Assembly (NCBI GenBank): GCA_964246745.1
Contig: CAXTRK010000005.1
Coordinates: 99,258-163,257, forward strand
Source of the DNA: Lichenicoccus sp964246745
GTDB lineage: Bacteria > Pseudomonadota > Alphaproteobacteria > Acetobacterales > Acetobacteraceae
Direction: 5' to 3'
DNA: 64,000 bases
The notes beneath the pieces were generated by a model. The model did no database searches and was not told the DNA's origin. It saw nothing but the letters and a program-made list of their open reading frames with translations. A program made the translations under genes and the position numbers. This document shows positions 36,633 to 46,195 of this stretch, one piece after another (position 1 is the stretch's first letter; each line of letters starts with the position of its first letter).

Positions 36633-37646
36633 TCAGCTCGATTGGGAGGACAAGCCGAGAGCCTTCGCACAACGCGCGGCAAAAGCTTCCTCGGAGAGCA
36701 TCTCGCGCCAAAACCGTAAGCCGCGCTCGTGGAGGTCGCGCATGCGCTCCTCATCGTTCAACAATTCCTCCACCAGCGCCGGGAGATCACGCCAGTCCTC
36801 GATCTGAATGATCGGGCTGCCGCGATAGAACGGATGCGGCGGCAGCCGATCGGAGATGACGACGCACCCAAATCGTAAGCCGTCGCAAATTCGCCAGGTT
36901 TCGTGAGTCGTGCCGCGAGGAGCCAAGCAGAGCTTAGACTTTGTAAAAGTTTCAATATAAACTTCAGGACCATTCTGGAGGCTCTCCTGAAATCCACTGG
37001 TGACGCCTAGCCTGATCACGTCCTCTCCATGCCGCGCTACAAGGCCTCGTAACGCCTGTACGGCCGCATCGCGGCTGTACGCTTTGGGTGTGCCAATCAA
37101 GGATCGGAGCATGTTTGCCTTCGGCTTGGCGATGCTTCCCATAAAAGACACAAGAAAAGGACGCGTCTCGAATAGCGGCGCCTTTACGTCGGCGGTGACG
37201 CCGTAGCCAACTGGCACGAGATGACACCGCGCCCGGGTGCGACGCGAGAACACCCATCGCCAGCCAGTGGGAACCCATAGTGCCAGGTTGCGCAGGAACT
37301 CCGCGACCTCGATCTGCGCCAGCCGCAACGGTCTGCGGCGTGGTAGAAAATTAGGAAAAAAGCCGATGCATTTTATTACCGCGGCAACAGAGTTCACGTA
37401 GGCCGGAATCCGGCAATGCTCCTCGCCGTAGATCACGGCGATGACGTCGTCCCCCAGCCGAGGCAGTCGCGTCGTCGCATCGTAAGAGAAGCAGACGGTA
37501 TAGCCGTCCAGACCATAGTGGCGATCAAGAATTCGGAAGCCGCGGATGAAATAGGGGATCTTGGCGCCTTCGGCGGGGCTGTCGTTCTCGATATCGAACT
37601 CGACCGGCGGCCGTCCACGCGCGCATGCAAAATACTGGTTGGCCAT
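36633..37646 (-). CDS. Exostosin-like glycosyltransferase
   Basis: 337 residues with no signal or membrane helix. The C-terminal part (about 235-310) has SKLCLAPRGTTHETWRICDG followed by GCVVISDRLPPHPFYRG and IIQIEDWRDLPALVEELL, the donor-binding pattern of exostosin/GT47-type proteins. The N-terminal half is variable, as is common in this group. It probably transfers a sugar during polysaccharide assembly. It starts two bases after the stop of the tandem GT4 gene, so it belongs to the minus-strand operon reading from 46.2 kb. Donor and acceptor are unknown. Confidence 0.75.
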   Translation of the reverse strand: MANQYFACARGRPPVEFDIENDSPAEGAKIPYFIRGFRILDRHYGLDGYTVCFSYDATTRLPRLGDDVIAVIYGEEHCRIPAYVNSVAAVIKCIGFFPNFLPRRRPLRLAQIEVAEFLRNLALWVPTGWRWVFSRRTRARCHLVPVGYGVTADVKAPLFETRPFLVSFMGSIAKPKANMLRSLIGTPKAYSRDAAVQALRGLVARHGEDVIRLGVTSGFQESLQNGPEVYIETFTKSKLCLAPRGTTHETWRICDGLRFGCVVISDRLPPHPFYRGSPIIQIEDWRDLPALVEELLNDEERMRDLHERGLRFWREMLSEEAFAARCAKALGLSSQSS

Positions 37647-37648
37647 GG

Positions 37649-40039
37649 CTATTCAGCAGGCTCCGGGCACGTGGCCGGCGACCGCGCGGCGACGTGGCGA
37701 TAGACCCGTTCCAGCGAGTCGACCACCCTCGCCCAGGTGAAATGCTCCTCGATATAGGCGCGATTCGCCTCACCCATCGCGACCTGACGATCGGCCGAGC
37801 CGAGAATATCGAGAAGAGCCGCTGCCAGAGCCTGCGCATCGCCGGTCGGAACGCAGGCGCCACCTTGCGGAGAGACCATGTAGGGCAATCCGCCGGCCTT
37901 GGTCACCACCACCGGCTTGGCGCAGGCCATCGCCTCCAATACCGTCGTCGCATAGGGCTCGCCGAATGATGGCAGGCAATAGACGCTGCATTCCCACAGC
38001 AAGGCCGGAGCCTGCTCGCGCTGGACCGGGCCGCGTATCTCGATCCGGTTGGCGCACCCGGAATTGCGGACATACTCGCCTAGTTCCTCGGTGTGATCGC
38101 CGCGGCCGACCAGCAGCAGCCTTGCCTCGGGCATCGCGCGCGCTATGGCCTTGAAGGCGTCGACGAGCACAAACACACCCTTGCGCCGGTCCAGATGCGA
38201 ATAGAACAGGATCGTCGGCGGGCACAGTCGTGCGGCCTGCCGCCAACCCGCCTCCGGCGCGAACAGCATGGTGTCGATACCATGACGGACCAGGTGGCTG
38301 CGGCGCCGGCTGAATCGCGCGAGCGGGATACGGTTCATCGCCGCCGGCGTGGTGATCAGCAGCGCCGCCGCGCGCGACTGATGCAGCAGGTTGATCGTCC
38401 AACGGCCCATCGCCTTGATCTTCGCGCGGAGGGCGTTGCTGCCATAGTCATAGGCCTCGCCGCCGGGCCAGCGGGCGACATAGGTGCCGAGCACAATCGG
38501 CAGGCCGCAGCCAAGCAGACCGAGCGAGAGACCGGCGAAGACCGGGTTCATCTGATGCACGAGGTCGATCCGTTCGCTGCGGCGCAGGCGGCGGAGCATG
38601 CGACGGATCGCCCACATATAGTGCAGCCGGTCGAAAGGTTCGCTGCGGAAGCGTCGCGGCACCGGATGCATCACCGCGTTCTCCGGCAACGGCGCGCGCA
38701 GCGCCGTGCCGCGGGTGGCGATATGGATGCGGTAGCCGCGACGCAGCAGCTCGCTGAGAAAGCCGTAGGCGATCAGCCCATCGCCGTTCGGCAGATGATC
38801 GGTCAGGAGGTCGGATGGATGCGCCACGAACAGCACGGGCGGCCGCGATGGTTCGGCGGGCGGAAGCCGGCTGGCGGACACGGCATACTCGTAGATCGAC
38901 ATGAGACGCGCGGCCGATTGCGCGATGCTGAAACCAGCTTCGGTGAGCGCGCGGCACACCACCGGGTCGCGGCTGTCGAGCCGTGGCGGCAGTGACAGCA
39001 AAGCCTTCGCCCAGTCGGAAGCACCAGCGTCAAGCGGCAATAGCCTGGTTCGATCCCTCAATGCCACTGCCTCGCCGAGGCCATCCGACAGGAGGCAGGC
39101 CAGTCCCGCCGCCTGGGCTTCGACCGCCACAAGCGCCAGTCCCTCGTAGAGCGAGGGCAGCACGAAGCCGTCCATCGCGCTCACCATATGCAGCGGCACG
39201 CTGCGGCAATCGCGTATCAGGGTCACATGTGCGGCAAGTCCGCGCCGTTCGATTTCGGCGACGCAGCGTTCATGCAGGCTGCCGTCGCCGATCAGCAGGA
39301 AATGCACGGTGTCGTCCAACGCGCGTGCCGCGGCGATAATCTCAATCAGAAACCCATGGTTTTTCTGCGTCTCGAAGCGGCCCACGTGTCCGAACACGCG
39401 ACGTTCCGGTGGAATGCCGAGCGACGCCCGCAGCGTGGGATCGGGCATTGCCGTAAAGGGTTGCAGATCGACGCCGCAATAATGAATGCGCCAGCGCGGA
39501 TCAGTCCGCCACGCCGGACCAAACATCGAGACAGCGGCAAGCTCGCTGACCGCCAGGCCGGCGGTGGCGAGTGACCGGATCGCGGCATGGCCGGCGGCGG
39601 CGTAGGCGCGGTAGCCTCGCCCGGCCGCGCGCAGGACCGGCTGAATGTCGGTATGGCTATGCGCGATCCTGGCCTTGATGCCGCAGAGCCGGGCAAGCAG
39701 CATGACGAAACCATGATACTGCGTGCCATGTGTGTGCAGGATGTCGAACGGCCCGAACCGCCGAAGCAGGGCGCGGAACCGCCGGGCGAACCGGACCGGG
39801 TTGGTATAGTTGGGCAGCGCGTGAACCACGGCGCCGGCCTGCCGGAACTCGGCGGTAAACGCCTCCTCGTCACCGGTCCAGACCAGCACATGATGCTCGA
39901 AGCGGTCCGCATCCAGCCGTCGCAGCATTTGATACAGCCACATCTCGATGCCGCCGCGCGAGAGATGGCCGACGCTGTGCAGCACCCGCAAGCGCCGCCC
40001 GAGCGTCTCGGTTCCGGCTCCGACCGGCCGCGGCTTCAT
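37649..40039 (-). CDS. Tandem two-domain GT4 glycosyltransferase fusion
   Basis: 796 residues from the ATG giving MKPRPVGAGTE, whose ATGA overlaps the flippase stop. There are two complete GT-B units. Unit 1 (about 18-385) starts RVLHSVGHLSRGGIEMWLYQ and has GHVGRFETQKNHGF and SLYEGLALVAVEAQAAG. Unit 2 (about 400-780) starts PVLFVAHPSDLLTDHLPNGD and has YSHLDRRKGVFVLVDAF and PSFGEPYATTVLEAMACAKP. One polypeptide could add two sugars in succession. The frame is open throughout with no sign of a stop or shift at the junction. The long open frame continuing upstream is antisense-free but out of register with the flippase and is not coding. Confidence 0.88.
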   Translation of the reverse strand: MKPRPVGAGTETLGRRLRVLHSVGHLSRGGIEMWLYQMLRRLDADRFEHHVLVWTGDEEAFTAEFRQAGAVVHALPNYTNPVRFARRFRALLRRFGPFDILHTHGTQYHGFVMLLARLCGIKARIAHSHTDIQPVLRAAGRGYRAYAAAGHAAIRSLATAGLAVSELAAVSMFGPAWRTDPRWRIHYCGVDLQPFTAMPDPTLRASLGIPPERRVFGHVGRFETQKNHGFLIEIIAAARALDDTVHFLLIGDGSLHERCVAEIERRGLAAHVTLIRDCRSVPLHMVSAMDGFVLPSLYEGLALVAVEAQAAGLACLLSDGLGEAVALRDRTRLLPLDAGASDWAKALLSLPPRLDSRDPVVCRALTEAGFSIAQSAARLMSIYEYAVSASRLPPAEPSRPPVLFVAHPSDLLTDHLPNGDGLIAYGFLSELLRRGYRIHIATRGTALRAPLPENAVMHPVPRRFRSEPFDRLHYMWAIRRMLRRLRRSERIDLVHQMNPVFAGLSLGLLGCGLPIVLGTYVARWPGGEAYDYGSNALRAKIKAMGRWTINLLHQSRAAALLITTPAAMNRIPLARFSRRRSHLVRHGIDTMLFAPEAGWRQAARLCPPTILFYSHLDRRKGVFVLVDAFKAIARAMPEARLLLVGRGDHTEELGEYVRNSGCANRIEIRGPVQREQAPALLWECSVYCLPSFGEPYATTVLEAMACAKPVVVTKAGGLPYMVSPQGGACVPTGDAQALAAALLDILGSADRQVAMGEANRAYIEEHFTWARVVDSLERVYRHVAARSPATCPEPAE

Positions 40040-41508
40040 GGTGCGGCAAGGCCGCGAAACGGACGCAGCAGCAGCGGCCGCGCCAGTTGCACGAACTCGT
40101 CTTCCACGGTGCAGGCAACGCAGACACACAGCGCATAGACCGCGTAGGCGCCGAGCGTGATCGCGATGCCCCAGGCGAGCGACATCACGCCGACCAGATG
40201 GACGAGCAGCAGGCTTATCCCCAGGCACATGCCAATCCCCAGAAGAATGTCGCGCAATGACACGAACGAGAAGCGCATGCGCCCGGTGTGAAACAGCCGC
40301 GCCACGCAGGTTGCGACTACGAGCGTGTTGGCGATGCCGGTGGCGAGCGCCGCCCCGGCCGCGCCGAACCAGGGGATGAGCGCGATGCAGCCGGCGAGGT
40401 TGAGCAGGCACGTGCCGATCATCAGCGCCATCACCGTACGCTCCTCGCCGGTCATGTGCAGCGACGTCACCGAGGGGCCGAACAGGCTTGCCGTGATCTG
40501 GCCCACGATCAGCACCACCAGCGGTAGCGCAGCCGCGGAATAGGGGGCGCCGAACAGCAGACGCACCCAGAACCCGCTGGTGCAGGCAAGCACCAGCAGC
40601 CCGGGCACCGAGATGTGCAGCAGCAAACGGGTCGCGGCGAGGAATTCGCGGCTGACATCGGGAGGCGCAGCACCAGCGCGCTGCTTGGGAACGCGCGCCT
40701 CGAAGACGGTGTTCACGCCGGAGCGCAACACCACCATGATCATCGCGAACTGCGAGGCGACCTGATAGGAGGCGAGTTCGGCCGGCTTGGCGATGATGCC
40801 GATGACGACACGGTCGGCCCAGATGTTCAGCACGCTGGAGCTGTGAATCATCATCGTGATGATGCCGAAACGCATGAGCTCGCGCAACGCTGGCGCATGG
40901 CTGTCGGTCGCCGGCGCCCGCCACAGCAACAGCACGTTGGCCGCAAGCACGACCACGATCGAGACCGTATAGAGATCGGCCGCCGCAACTGCCGATGGAT
41001 GCACCCAGAAGACCAGTACGGTGAGCGGAAGATAGATCATGAACAAGGCGGTGCCGGTGATGCTGGAGGCCCACATCCAGCCGCAGGCGCGCAGTGCCGC
41101 ACTGGTGACGCCGAACAATCCCAGCAGCAGCACGGTCGGCGCGAACGCACGGATGATCGGCGCCGACTGCGGCTCGCCGAAGACATCGCGCGCGATCAGG
41201 CCGGCGCCTGGCATCAGCACCAGCGTCGCGGCGAGACCCGCCAGCAGGACGATCAGCATCGGCCGCGAGCGCAGCGATGGGGCGCCCCCGATAGTGAAGC
41301 GGAGCATGGCTTGCGGCATGCCGAGCGGCGCCAGAGTTCCGGCCAGTCCCGCCACGGTCCAGCCGATCGCATAGAGGCCGAAGCGTTCCGGTCCGAGCGT
41401 CCGCGCCAGCACCACCTGCAAGGCCAGATAGCAGCCGCGGGCGATCAGCGTCGTCAGGAACGTGACCGCAACATCGACAAGGTTGCCGGCCGGCAGGCGC
41501 AGGCGCAT
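40036..41508 (-). CDS. Polysaccharide flippase (Wzx-like, MATE/MVF superfamily)
   Basis: 490 residues with about fourteen hydrophobic helices. The N-terminus (RLPAGNLVDVAVTFLTTLIARGCYLALQ) and the following LARTLGPERFGLYAIGWTV match the polysaccharide-biosynthesis flippase family. It should move lipid-linked repeat units across the inner membrane for polymerisation by the Wzy-like protein. Its start is two bases after the Wzc-like gene stop, and its own stop overlaps the tandem GT4 gene. The whole block from 46.2 to 36.6 kb therefore reads as one operon. Confidence 0.88.
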   Translation of the reverse strand: MRLRLPAGNLVDVAVTFLTTLIARGCYLALQVVLARTLGPERFGLYAIGWTVAGLAGTLAPLGMPQAMLRFTIGGAPSLRSRPMLIVLLAGLAATLVLMPGAGLIARDVFGEPQSAPIIRAFAPTVLLLGLFGVTSAALRACGWMWASSITGTALFMIYLPLTVLVFWVHPSAVAAADLYTVSIVVVLAANVLLLWRAPATDSHAPALRELMRFGIITMMIHSSSVLNIWADRVVIGIIAKPAELASYQVASQFAMIMVVLRSGVNTVFEARVPKQRAGAAPPDVSREFLAATRLLLHISVPGLLVLACTSGFWVRLLFGAPYSAAALPLVVLIVGQITASLFGPSVTSLHMTGEERTVMALMIGTCLLNLAGCIALIPWFGAAGAALATGIANTLVVATCVARLFHTGRMRFSFVSLRDILLGIGMCLGISLLLVHLVGVMSLAWGIAITLGAYAVYALCVCVACTVEDEFVQLARPLLLRPFRGLAAP

Positions 41509-41510
41509 CG

Positions 41511-43706
41511 CTAGCTCGCGTCACCTTCGGCGACGGCGCTGTCCTCATAGGCGATGGCTTCGCTCAGCACGTTGTAATAGCCGCGATTCTTGTGGAAGTA
41601 GTAGCCTGGATCGGAGGGCACCACGCCGCGCTGGCTGTCGAGATGGGCGAAGGTGACGATCAGGCCGGCCAGGTTGCCGCCGGCGCGCTCGATCAAGGGC
41701 GCGATGTTGGCCAGCAGGCTGCGCGGCGTGCGCTCGACGCGGGCGAGCAGCAGGGTGGCATCGACGATCGGCGTCAGCGCGATGCTCTCCGCCATCGCCG
41801 AGAGCGGCGGCGTGTCGAAGATCACCAGGCCGTATTCCGACTTCCAGCCATCGAGCGCCCGACGCATCTCGCGCTGGTCGAGGAACGCCGTGGGCAGGGA
41901 CCACTCGGCGGCGAACAGCGGCAGATTATGGCTCGGATGCACCGGCAGCGCCGCCCCGGGATCGCCGAAACGCGGATCGCCACGGCGGGTGCCGGGGTTC
42001 ACGTCGGTGCGGACGATCAGCGTGCGCACGCCATTGACCGCGGCGAAGCGCCCCAGCTCGTCGCAGAAGGTCGACTTGCCGTCCCCGGGCAGCGGCGAGG
42101 TCACCAGCACGCTGAGGCTGGCGCCCGGCTTGCTGTAGTCGCGCAGCAAGGTCATGCAGAGCGTACGGAGTTCCTCGCGGAAGAAGCTGTAATGCGGGTT
42201 GCCGCTGCCGAGCAGTCCGGTGCCGCTGTGCCGCTCGATATAGGGCATCACCCCGAGGCAGCGCACGCCGGCGAAGCTCGTCGCCTCAGAGGTGTTGCGG
42301 ATGGCGTCCTGCCGGTTGCGGCGCCAGGCGACGATGCCGGCGGCAAGGCCGCCCGACAGGATGAAACCGAACATCGTCATCAGCCCGCGGCGCGGCACGC
42401 TGGGCGCCGACGGGGCCAAAGCCTGCGACAGCACCGTCGCGTCCGGGCGCACCAGCCTGTCGACCAGATCGAACGAACTCAGCTTGCCGAGCAGGGTAAG
42501 ATAGATCTTGCGCTCGGTCGCGGCGACGCCTTCCAGCCGCTGCAACTGGTCGCGGTCGTCCTCGGCCGCGATCACCTGCTTCTTCACCTGGCCGATCGCA
42601 TCGGTGAGGCTGCTCACCGTGTCGCGCGCGATCGCCGCTTGGCTCCTGGCGCCCTCCGCGATATGGCGAACCTGCATGTTCAGCGCCGCGCGCAGGCTGC
42701 CGCTGCGCGCCCGCGAGTCACGTGCGAGCGGGTTGCGCGCGCCCAGGCTGCCGCCGTTCGCCGCCACCTGCTGGTCGACCTCGGAACTCGCCGTCTCGAG
42801 GCCGCTCAGCACGGGAGAGTCGGACATGGCGACGATGGCGCCGATCTGACCGGCGGATTGCAGCCGGGCGATCTCGTCGGCGCGCGCCTGGGTCTGCGTC
42901 TGGGTCGCCTGCGCCTTGGCGAGGTCGGTGGTGAGCTGCGCCAGGCTCTGATCGAGCACGGTGCGTCCGTTGGCGTCGAGCAGGGTGCCGCGCGCGTTGA
43001 ACGCCTCGATCGCGCGCTCCGAGGTCACCACACGGGCGCGCGCCGCGGCCACCGCCGAACCCAGCCACTGCGCGGCGCCATCGATGGCCTGGGTATGCTG
43101 GTTGCCCAGCCAGGCGAGATAGGCCGCCGCATGGGCGTTGGCGATCTGGGCCGCGAGCGTGCCGCTCGTCGCCCGCACGTCCAGGCGCAGCACATAGGTG
43201 TCTTCGTCCTGGCGTACGCTCAGATGGCTGAGATAGGCCTGCACCAGCCTGGAACGGGCATCGCCGGCCGTCGCCGGCGCCGAAGCGCGCGGCGTCGGCA
43301 GCAGCGCGCGCAGCCGGCCGATCAGGGTGCCGAGCAGACCGGGCTTGGGATTGAACATCGGAGCATTGGCGAGATGCAGCTCGTCGATCACCGTGTTCGC
43401 AAGCTCGGGGCTGCGCAGGATCTCGATCTGGCTGTGCACCAGCACGGCGCGCTGCATCGCGTCGGTGGTGGGCACGTCCGCCGCGTTGCCGAGACTGGTC
43501 GGATGCACACGGTCGAACAGCAGCACGGTTTCCGCCTCATAGACAGGCGTGATCGCGAACGAGCCCGCGACGGCGGCGGCGGCTCCGGCCAGCGCCACCA
43601 GCAGGATCAGCCAGGACCATTTCCGCCAGACCGAGAAGATCTCGCCCCAGCTCAGCTCCCCTGTGGAAGATGAATGATCCATCTGCAGCCGGTTGATCGC
43701 GTTCAC
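41511..43706 (-). CDS. Wzc-like polysaccharide co-polymerase / BY-type tyrosine kinase
   Basis: 731 residues from a GTG four bases after the preceding stop, with GGAG upstream; the ATG at 43682 (MDHSSSTGELSW) is an alternative. A Wzz domain with TM1 (about residues 32-54) is followed by long periplasmic coiled coils and TM2 near residue 455. The cytosolic kinase-like domain has Walker A SPLPGDGKST and Walker B GLVIFDTPP. The Walker A' strand reads TLIVRTDVN, with only one of the two usual acids. The tail has a tyrosine cluster (GYYFHKNRGYYN) suited to autophosphorylation. It controls chain length and export. No Wza or Wzb gene is in the window. Confidence 0.87.
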   Translation of the reverse strand: MNAINRLQMDHSSSTGELSWGEIFSVWRKWSWLILLVALAGAAAAVAGSFAITPVYEAETVLLFDRVHPTSLGNAADVPTTDAMQRAVLVHSQIEILRSPELANTVIDELHLANAPMFNPKPGLLGTLIGRLRALLPTPRASAPATAGDARSRLVQAYLSHLSVRQDEDTYVLRLDVRATSGTLAAQIANAHAAAYLAWLGNQHTQAIDGAAQWLGSAVAAARARVVTSERAIEAFNARGTLLDANGRTVLDQSLAQLTTDLAKAQATQTQTQARADEIARLQSAGQIGAIVAMSDSPVLSGLETASSEVDQQVAANGGSLGARNPLARDSRARSGSLRAALNMQVRHIAEGARSQAAIARDTVSSLTDAIGQVKKQVIAAEDDRDQLQRLEGVAATERKIYLTLLGKLSSFDLVDRLVRPDATVLSQALAPSAPSVPRRGLMTMFGFILSGGLAAGIVAWRRNRQDAIRNTSEATSFAGVRCLGVMPYIERHSGTGLLGSGNPHYSFFREELRTLCMTLLRDYSKPGASLSVLVTSPLPGDGKSTFCDELGRFAAVNGVRTLIVRTDVNPGTRRGDPRFGDPGAALPVHPSHNLPLFAAEWSLPTAFLDQREMRRALDGWKSEYGLVIFDTPPLSAMAESIALTPIVDATLLLARVERTPRSLLANIAPLIERAGGNLAGLIVTFAHLDSQRGVVPSDPGYYFHKNRGYYNVLSEAIAYEDSAVAEGDAS

Positions 43707-43710
43707 AGGG

Positions 43711-44952
43711 TTACTCCACGGACTCGCCGCTCTTGGTTGCTCGCCGTGCCGCCTCGAGCACGACACGGCGGACGCCGGCGCAGAGCTGCTCGGCACTGTA
43801 GTGGCGCTCGGCATGCAGCCGCGCCGCCGCCACCTGGCTCAGCATCGCCTCCGGCCGCGAGCGGCATTGCTCCAGCACCACGGACAGCGCTTGCGCCAGC
43901 GCCGCCGCGTCGCCGGGCGGCACCAGCGCCCCCACCCGCCCGTCATCGAGGATCTCGGCCGCAGCGCCCGCGCGCGAGGCGATCACCGGGGTTCCGGCCA
44001 GCATCGCCTCGACCAGCGTGAGCCCAAACGGCTCCGGATCGACCGAGGGATGCACCACCACGTCGACCGCCTGCATCAGTGCGGCGACATCGTCGCGATG
44101 GCCCAGAAAGCGCACCCGCCCGGCAATCCCGAGCCGCTCGGCCTGGGCGTGCAGGGCGCGCAGATAGTCGGTCTCGCCGAACAGCGCGTCGCCGGCGATG
44201 ACGCAGCCGGCGTCGGGCAATCGGGCGAGCGCCTCGAGCGCCACATGCTGGCCTTTCCAGGGAGCAAGACGGCTGAACACGCCGAACAGGAACCCCGCCG
44301 GAAGCTCCAGCCCGCGCCGGATGGCGGCGCGCGCCTTGGCGTCAGCCATCTCGTCGGGCGCCGACACACCGTTGGCGACGACGCTGACCAGTGCGGCGCG
44401 TCCACCGGCGGCGATGAAGGCGTCGGCGACCGCGCGCGACGGCGCGATCACGCGTGCGGCGCGGCGGTTGGCGAGCGTCACCACCAGGCGGATCTGCGCG
44501 CGTCCGAAATGGCTGCGGTCGAGGATGTCGTGCAGGTGCCATAGCAGCGGCGTGCCATGCTGGCGTGCGGCGAGCGCGCCGAGCACGAAGCTCTTCTGGC
44601 TGTTGCAATAGACCAGGTCGTGGCGGCTGGCGCGGGCGCGGATGTCGCGCAGCAGGCCCAGGATGCCGGCGAGCGCGGGGGCTGCGCGCAGCAGGCCGCG
44701 GTCGCGGCGGATCGCGCGCAGATCCGGCTGCACGCGTGGCAGCGCCACGTTCGCGCCCGCCGCCAGCAGCCGGCGGTGCAACGCGCCATCCTGGAACAGC
44801 AGGACGGTGCCGCCAAGCGCCCGCACCACCGACAGCAGGCAGATCTCCGCGCCGCCGATCCGCCCGGTATGGGTCAGGAACAGCACGCGCGGCAGCGCCG
44901 GCGCCTCGGCCGCGGTCTCGCGCGTCCGCCTGCTGGCGAGCTGGGCGATCAC
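43711..44952 (-). CDS. Glycosyltransferase family 4
   Basis: 413 residues from a GTG one base after the preceding stop; an upstream ATG would overlap that gene by about 75 bases. The GT-B layout shows RVLFLTHTGRIGGAEICLLS (acceptor domain), VFSRLAPWKGQHVALEAL (donor domain start) and VHPSVDPEPFGLTLVEAMLAG (donor-binding E-x7-E). It probably adds one sugar in assembly of the repeat unit. It is between another GT4 gene and the Wzc-like gene in the minus-strand operon. Donor unknown. Confidence 0.87.
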   Translation of the reverse strand: MIAQLASRRTRETAAEAPALPRVLFLTHTGRIGGAEICLLSVVRALGGTVLLFQDGALHRRLLAAGANVALPRVQPDLRAIRRDRGLLRAAPALAGILGLLRDIRARASRHDLVYCNSQKSFVLGALAARQHGTPLLWHLHDILDRSHFGRAQIRLVVTLANRRAARVIAPSRAVADAFIAAGGRAALVSVVANGVSAPDEMADAKARAAIRRGLELPAGFLFGVFSRLAPWKGQHVALEALARLPDAGCVIAGDALFGETDYLRALHAQAERLGIAGRVRFLGHRDDVAALMQAVDVVVHPSVDPEPFGLTLVEAMLAGTPVIASRAGAAAEILDDGRVGALVPPGDAAALAQALSVVLEQCRSRPEAMLSQVAAARLHAERHYSAEQLCAGVRRVVLEAARRATKSGESVE

Positions 44953-44953
44953 G

Positions 44954-46195
44954 TCAGACGCGCCGGACCAGCTTTGACGGCGGCATCGCCGGCGCCAGTT
45001 CCGGCACCAGTTCCGGCACCCAGGCACGGTCCGGCCGCGGCGGCGTCAACGGCTGCGTGCCCACCCCGGCGAGCCGCTCCGAGAAGGCCTCGTAATGCTC
45101 CATCACGAACGTCTCGAAGGCGTCGTGGAAGCGTTCTTCGGAGAAGCGCAAGGCATTCTCGTGGCAGGCGCGCGGCTCGAACGACGCCTCGCTTTCGATG
45201 AACCGGCGCACCGCGTCGGCGACCTGGCCGGGCTCCGGGCGGTCGAAGAACAGGCCGGTCGGAGCGTGACCGCCGGTGCGCACCGTCTCGCGCGCGCCGC
45301 CGCGGCCGAGTGCCAGCACCGGCGTGCCTTCGCTCTGCGCCTCCACCGGAACGATGCCGAAATCCTCCTCGGCGGCAAAGATGAATGCCCGCGCGCTCGC
45401 CATCGTCCGTCGCAGCTCGCCATCCGGCAGGAAGCCCGTGAAGCGCACGTTAGGGCCGGCGATCGCGCGCAGATGTGCCGCCTCGGGGCCGTCGCCAGCG
45501 ACGATAAGCTGTTCGGCCGGAAGCTGCCGAAAGGCTTCGACGATGCAGCGGAGATTCTTGTAAGCCACCAGGCGCGACGCGGTCATGAAGTGGCGTGCCT
45601 TGCGCACCGGCGCATAGCCGGCGGCCACCTTCACCGGCGGATGGATGACGCGCGCCTCGCGGCCGTAGATCTTGCGTATCCGCCGCGCGATGAAGCTGGA
45701 ATTGGCCATGTAGGCGTCAGGGCCGCTCGAGGTGCGCACGTCCCACATCCTGATCCGGTGCAGCAGCAGCCGGGTCAGCAAGCCCCTGGGACCGCGACCC
45801 ATGCCGGATTCGCGCAGATATTGATGCTGCAAGTCCCAGGCATAGCGCATCGGCGAATGCACATAGGCCAGATGAAGCTGATCGGGACCGGTCAGGACGC
45901 CCTTCGCCACCGCGTAGCTGCTGGAAATCACCAGATCGTAGGAGGACAGATCAAGCTGCTCGATGGCCAGCGGCATGACCGGCAGGAACAGCCGGTGATG
46001 ATCGCGCACGCCGGGCACGCGTTGCAGGAACGAGACCTGGCTTTTCGTGTAGCCGACCGATTTCCGGTCCGCGGCGGAAAGGAAGTCGAACAGGCAGAAC
46101 AGATCGGCCTTGGGGAAGCAGCGAAATATCGCCGCGAGGACTTTTTCGGCGCCACCCAAGGTGTAGAGCCAGTCGTGAACGATCGCCACCCGCAT
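44954..46195 (-). CDS. Glycosyltransferase family 4 (WbaZ/AceC-like)
   Basis: 413 residues. The N-terminus MRVAIVHDWLYTLGGAEKVL is typical of the WbaZ-like GT4 group. HSPMRYAWDLQHQYL is another group signature, and AEEDFGIVPVEAQSEGTPVL is the donor-binding motif. Members include alpha-mannosyltransferases acting on lipid-linked oligosaccharides, such as those in acetan-type pathways, so a GDP-mannose-dependent step is a reasonable guess. It is the first gene of the operon that runs to 36.6 kb; the promoter should lie in the following 544-base gap. Confidence 0.85.
   Translation of the reverse strand: MRVAIVHDWLYTLGGAEKVLAAIFRCFPKADLFCLFDFLSAADRKSVGYTKSQVSFLQRVPGVRDHHRLFLPVMPLAIEQLDLSSYDLVISSSYAVAKGVLTGPDQLHLAYVHSPMRYAWDLQHQYLRESGMGRGPRGLLTRLLLHRIRMWDVRTSSGPDAYMANSSFIARRIRKIYGREARVIHPPVKVAAGYAPVRKARHFMTASRLVAYKNLRCIVEAFRQLPAEQLIVAGDGPEAAHLRAIAGPNVRFTGFLPDGELRRTMASARAFIFAAEEDFGIVPVEAQSEGTPVLALGRGGARETVRTGGHAPTGLFFDRPEPGQVADAVRRFIESEASFEPRACHENALRFSEERFHDAFETFVMEHYEAFSERLAGVGTQPLTPPRPDRAWVPELVPELAPAMPPSKLVRRV

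Noticed and set aside
40040..41548. N-terminal extension of the tandem GT4 gene through the flippase region
   Set aside because: The frame is open but is the shifted-frame shadow of the flippase and is Arg/Ala-rich with no domain; the ATGA overlap at 40036-40039 marks the real start.
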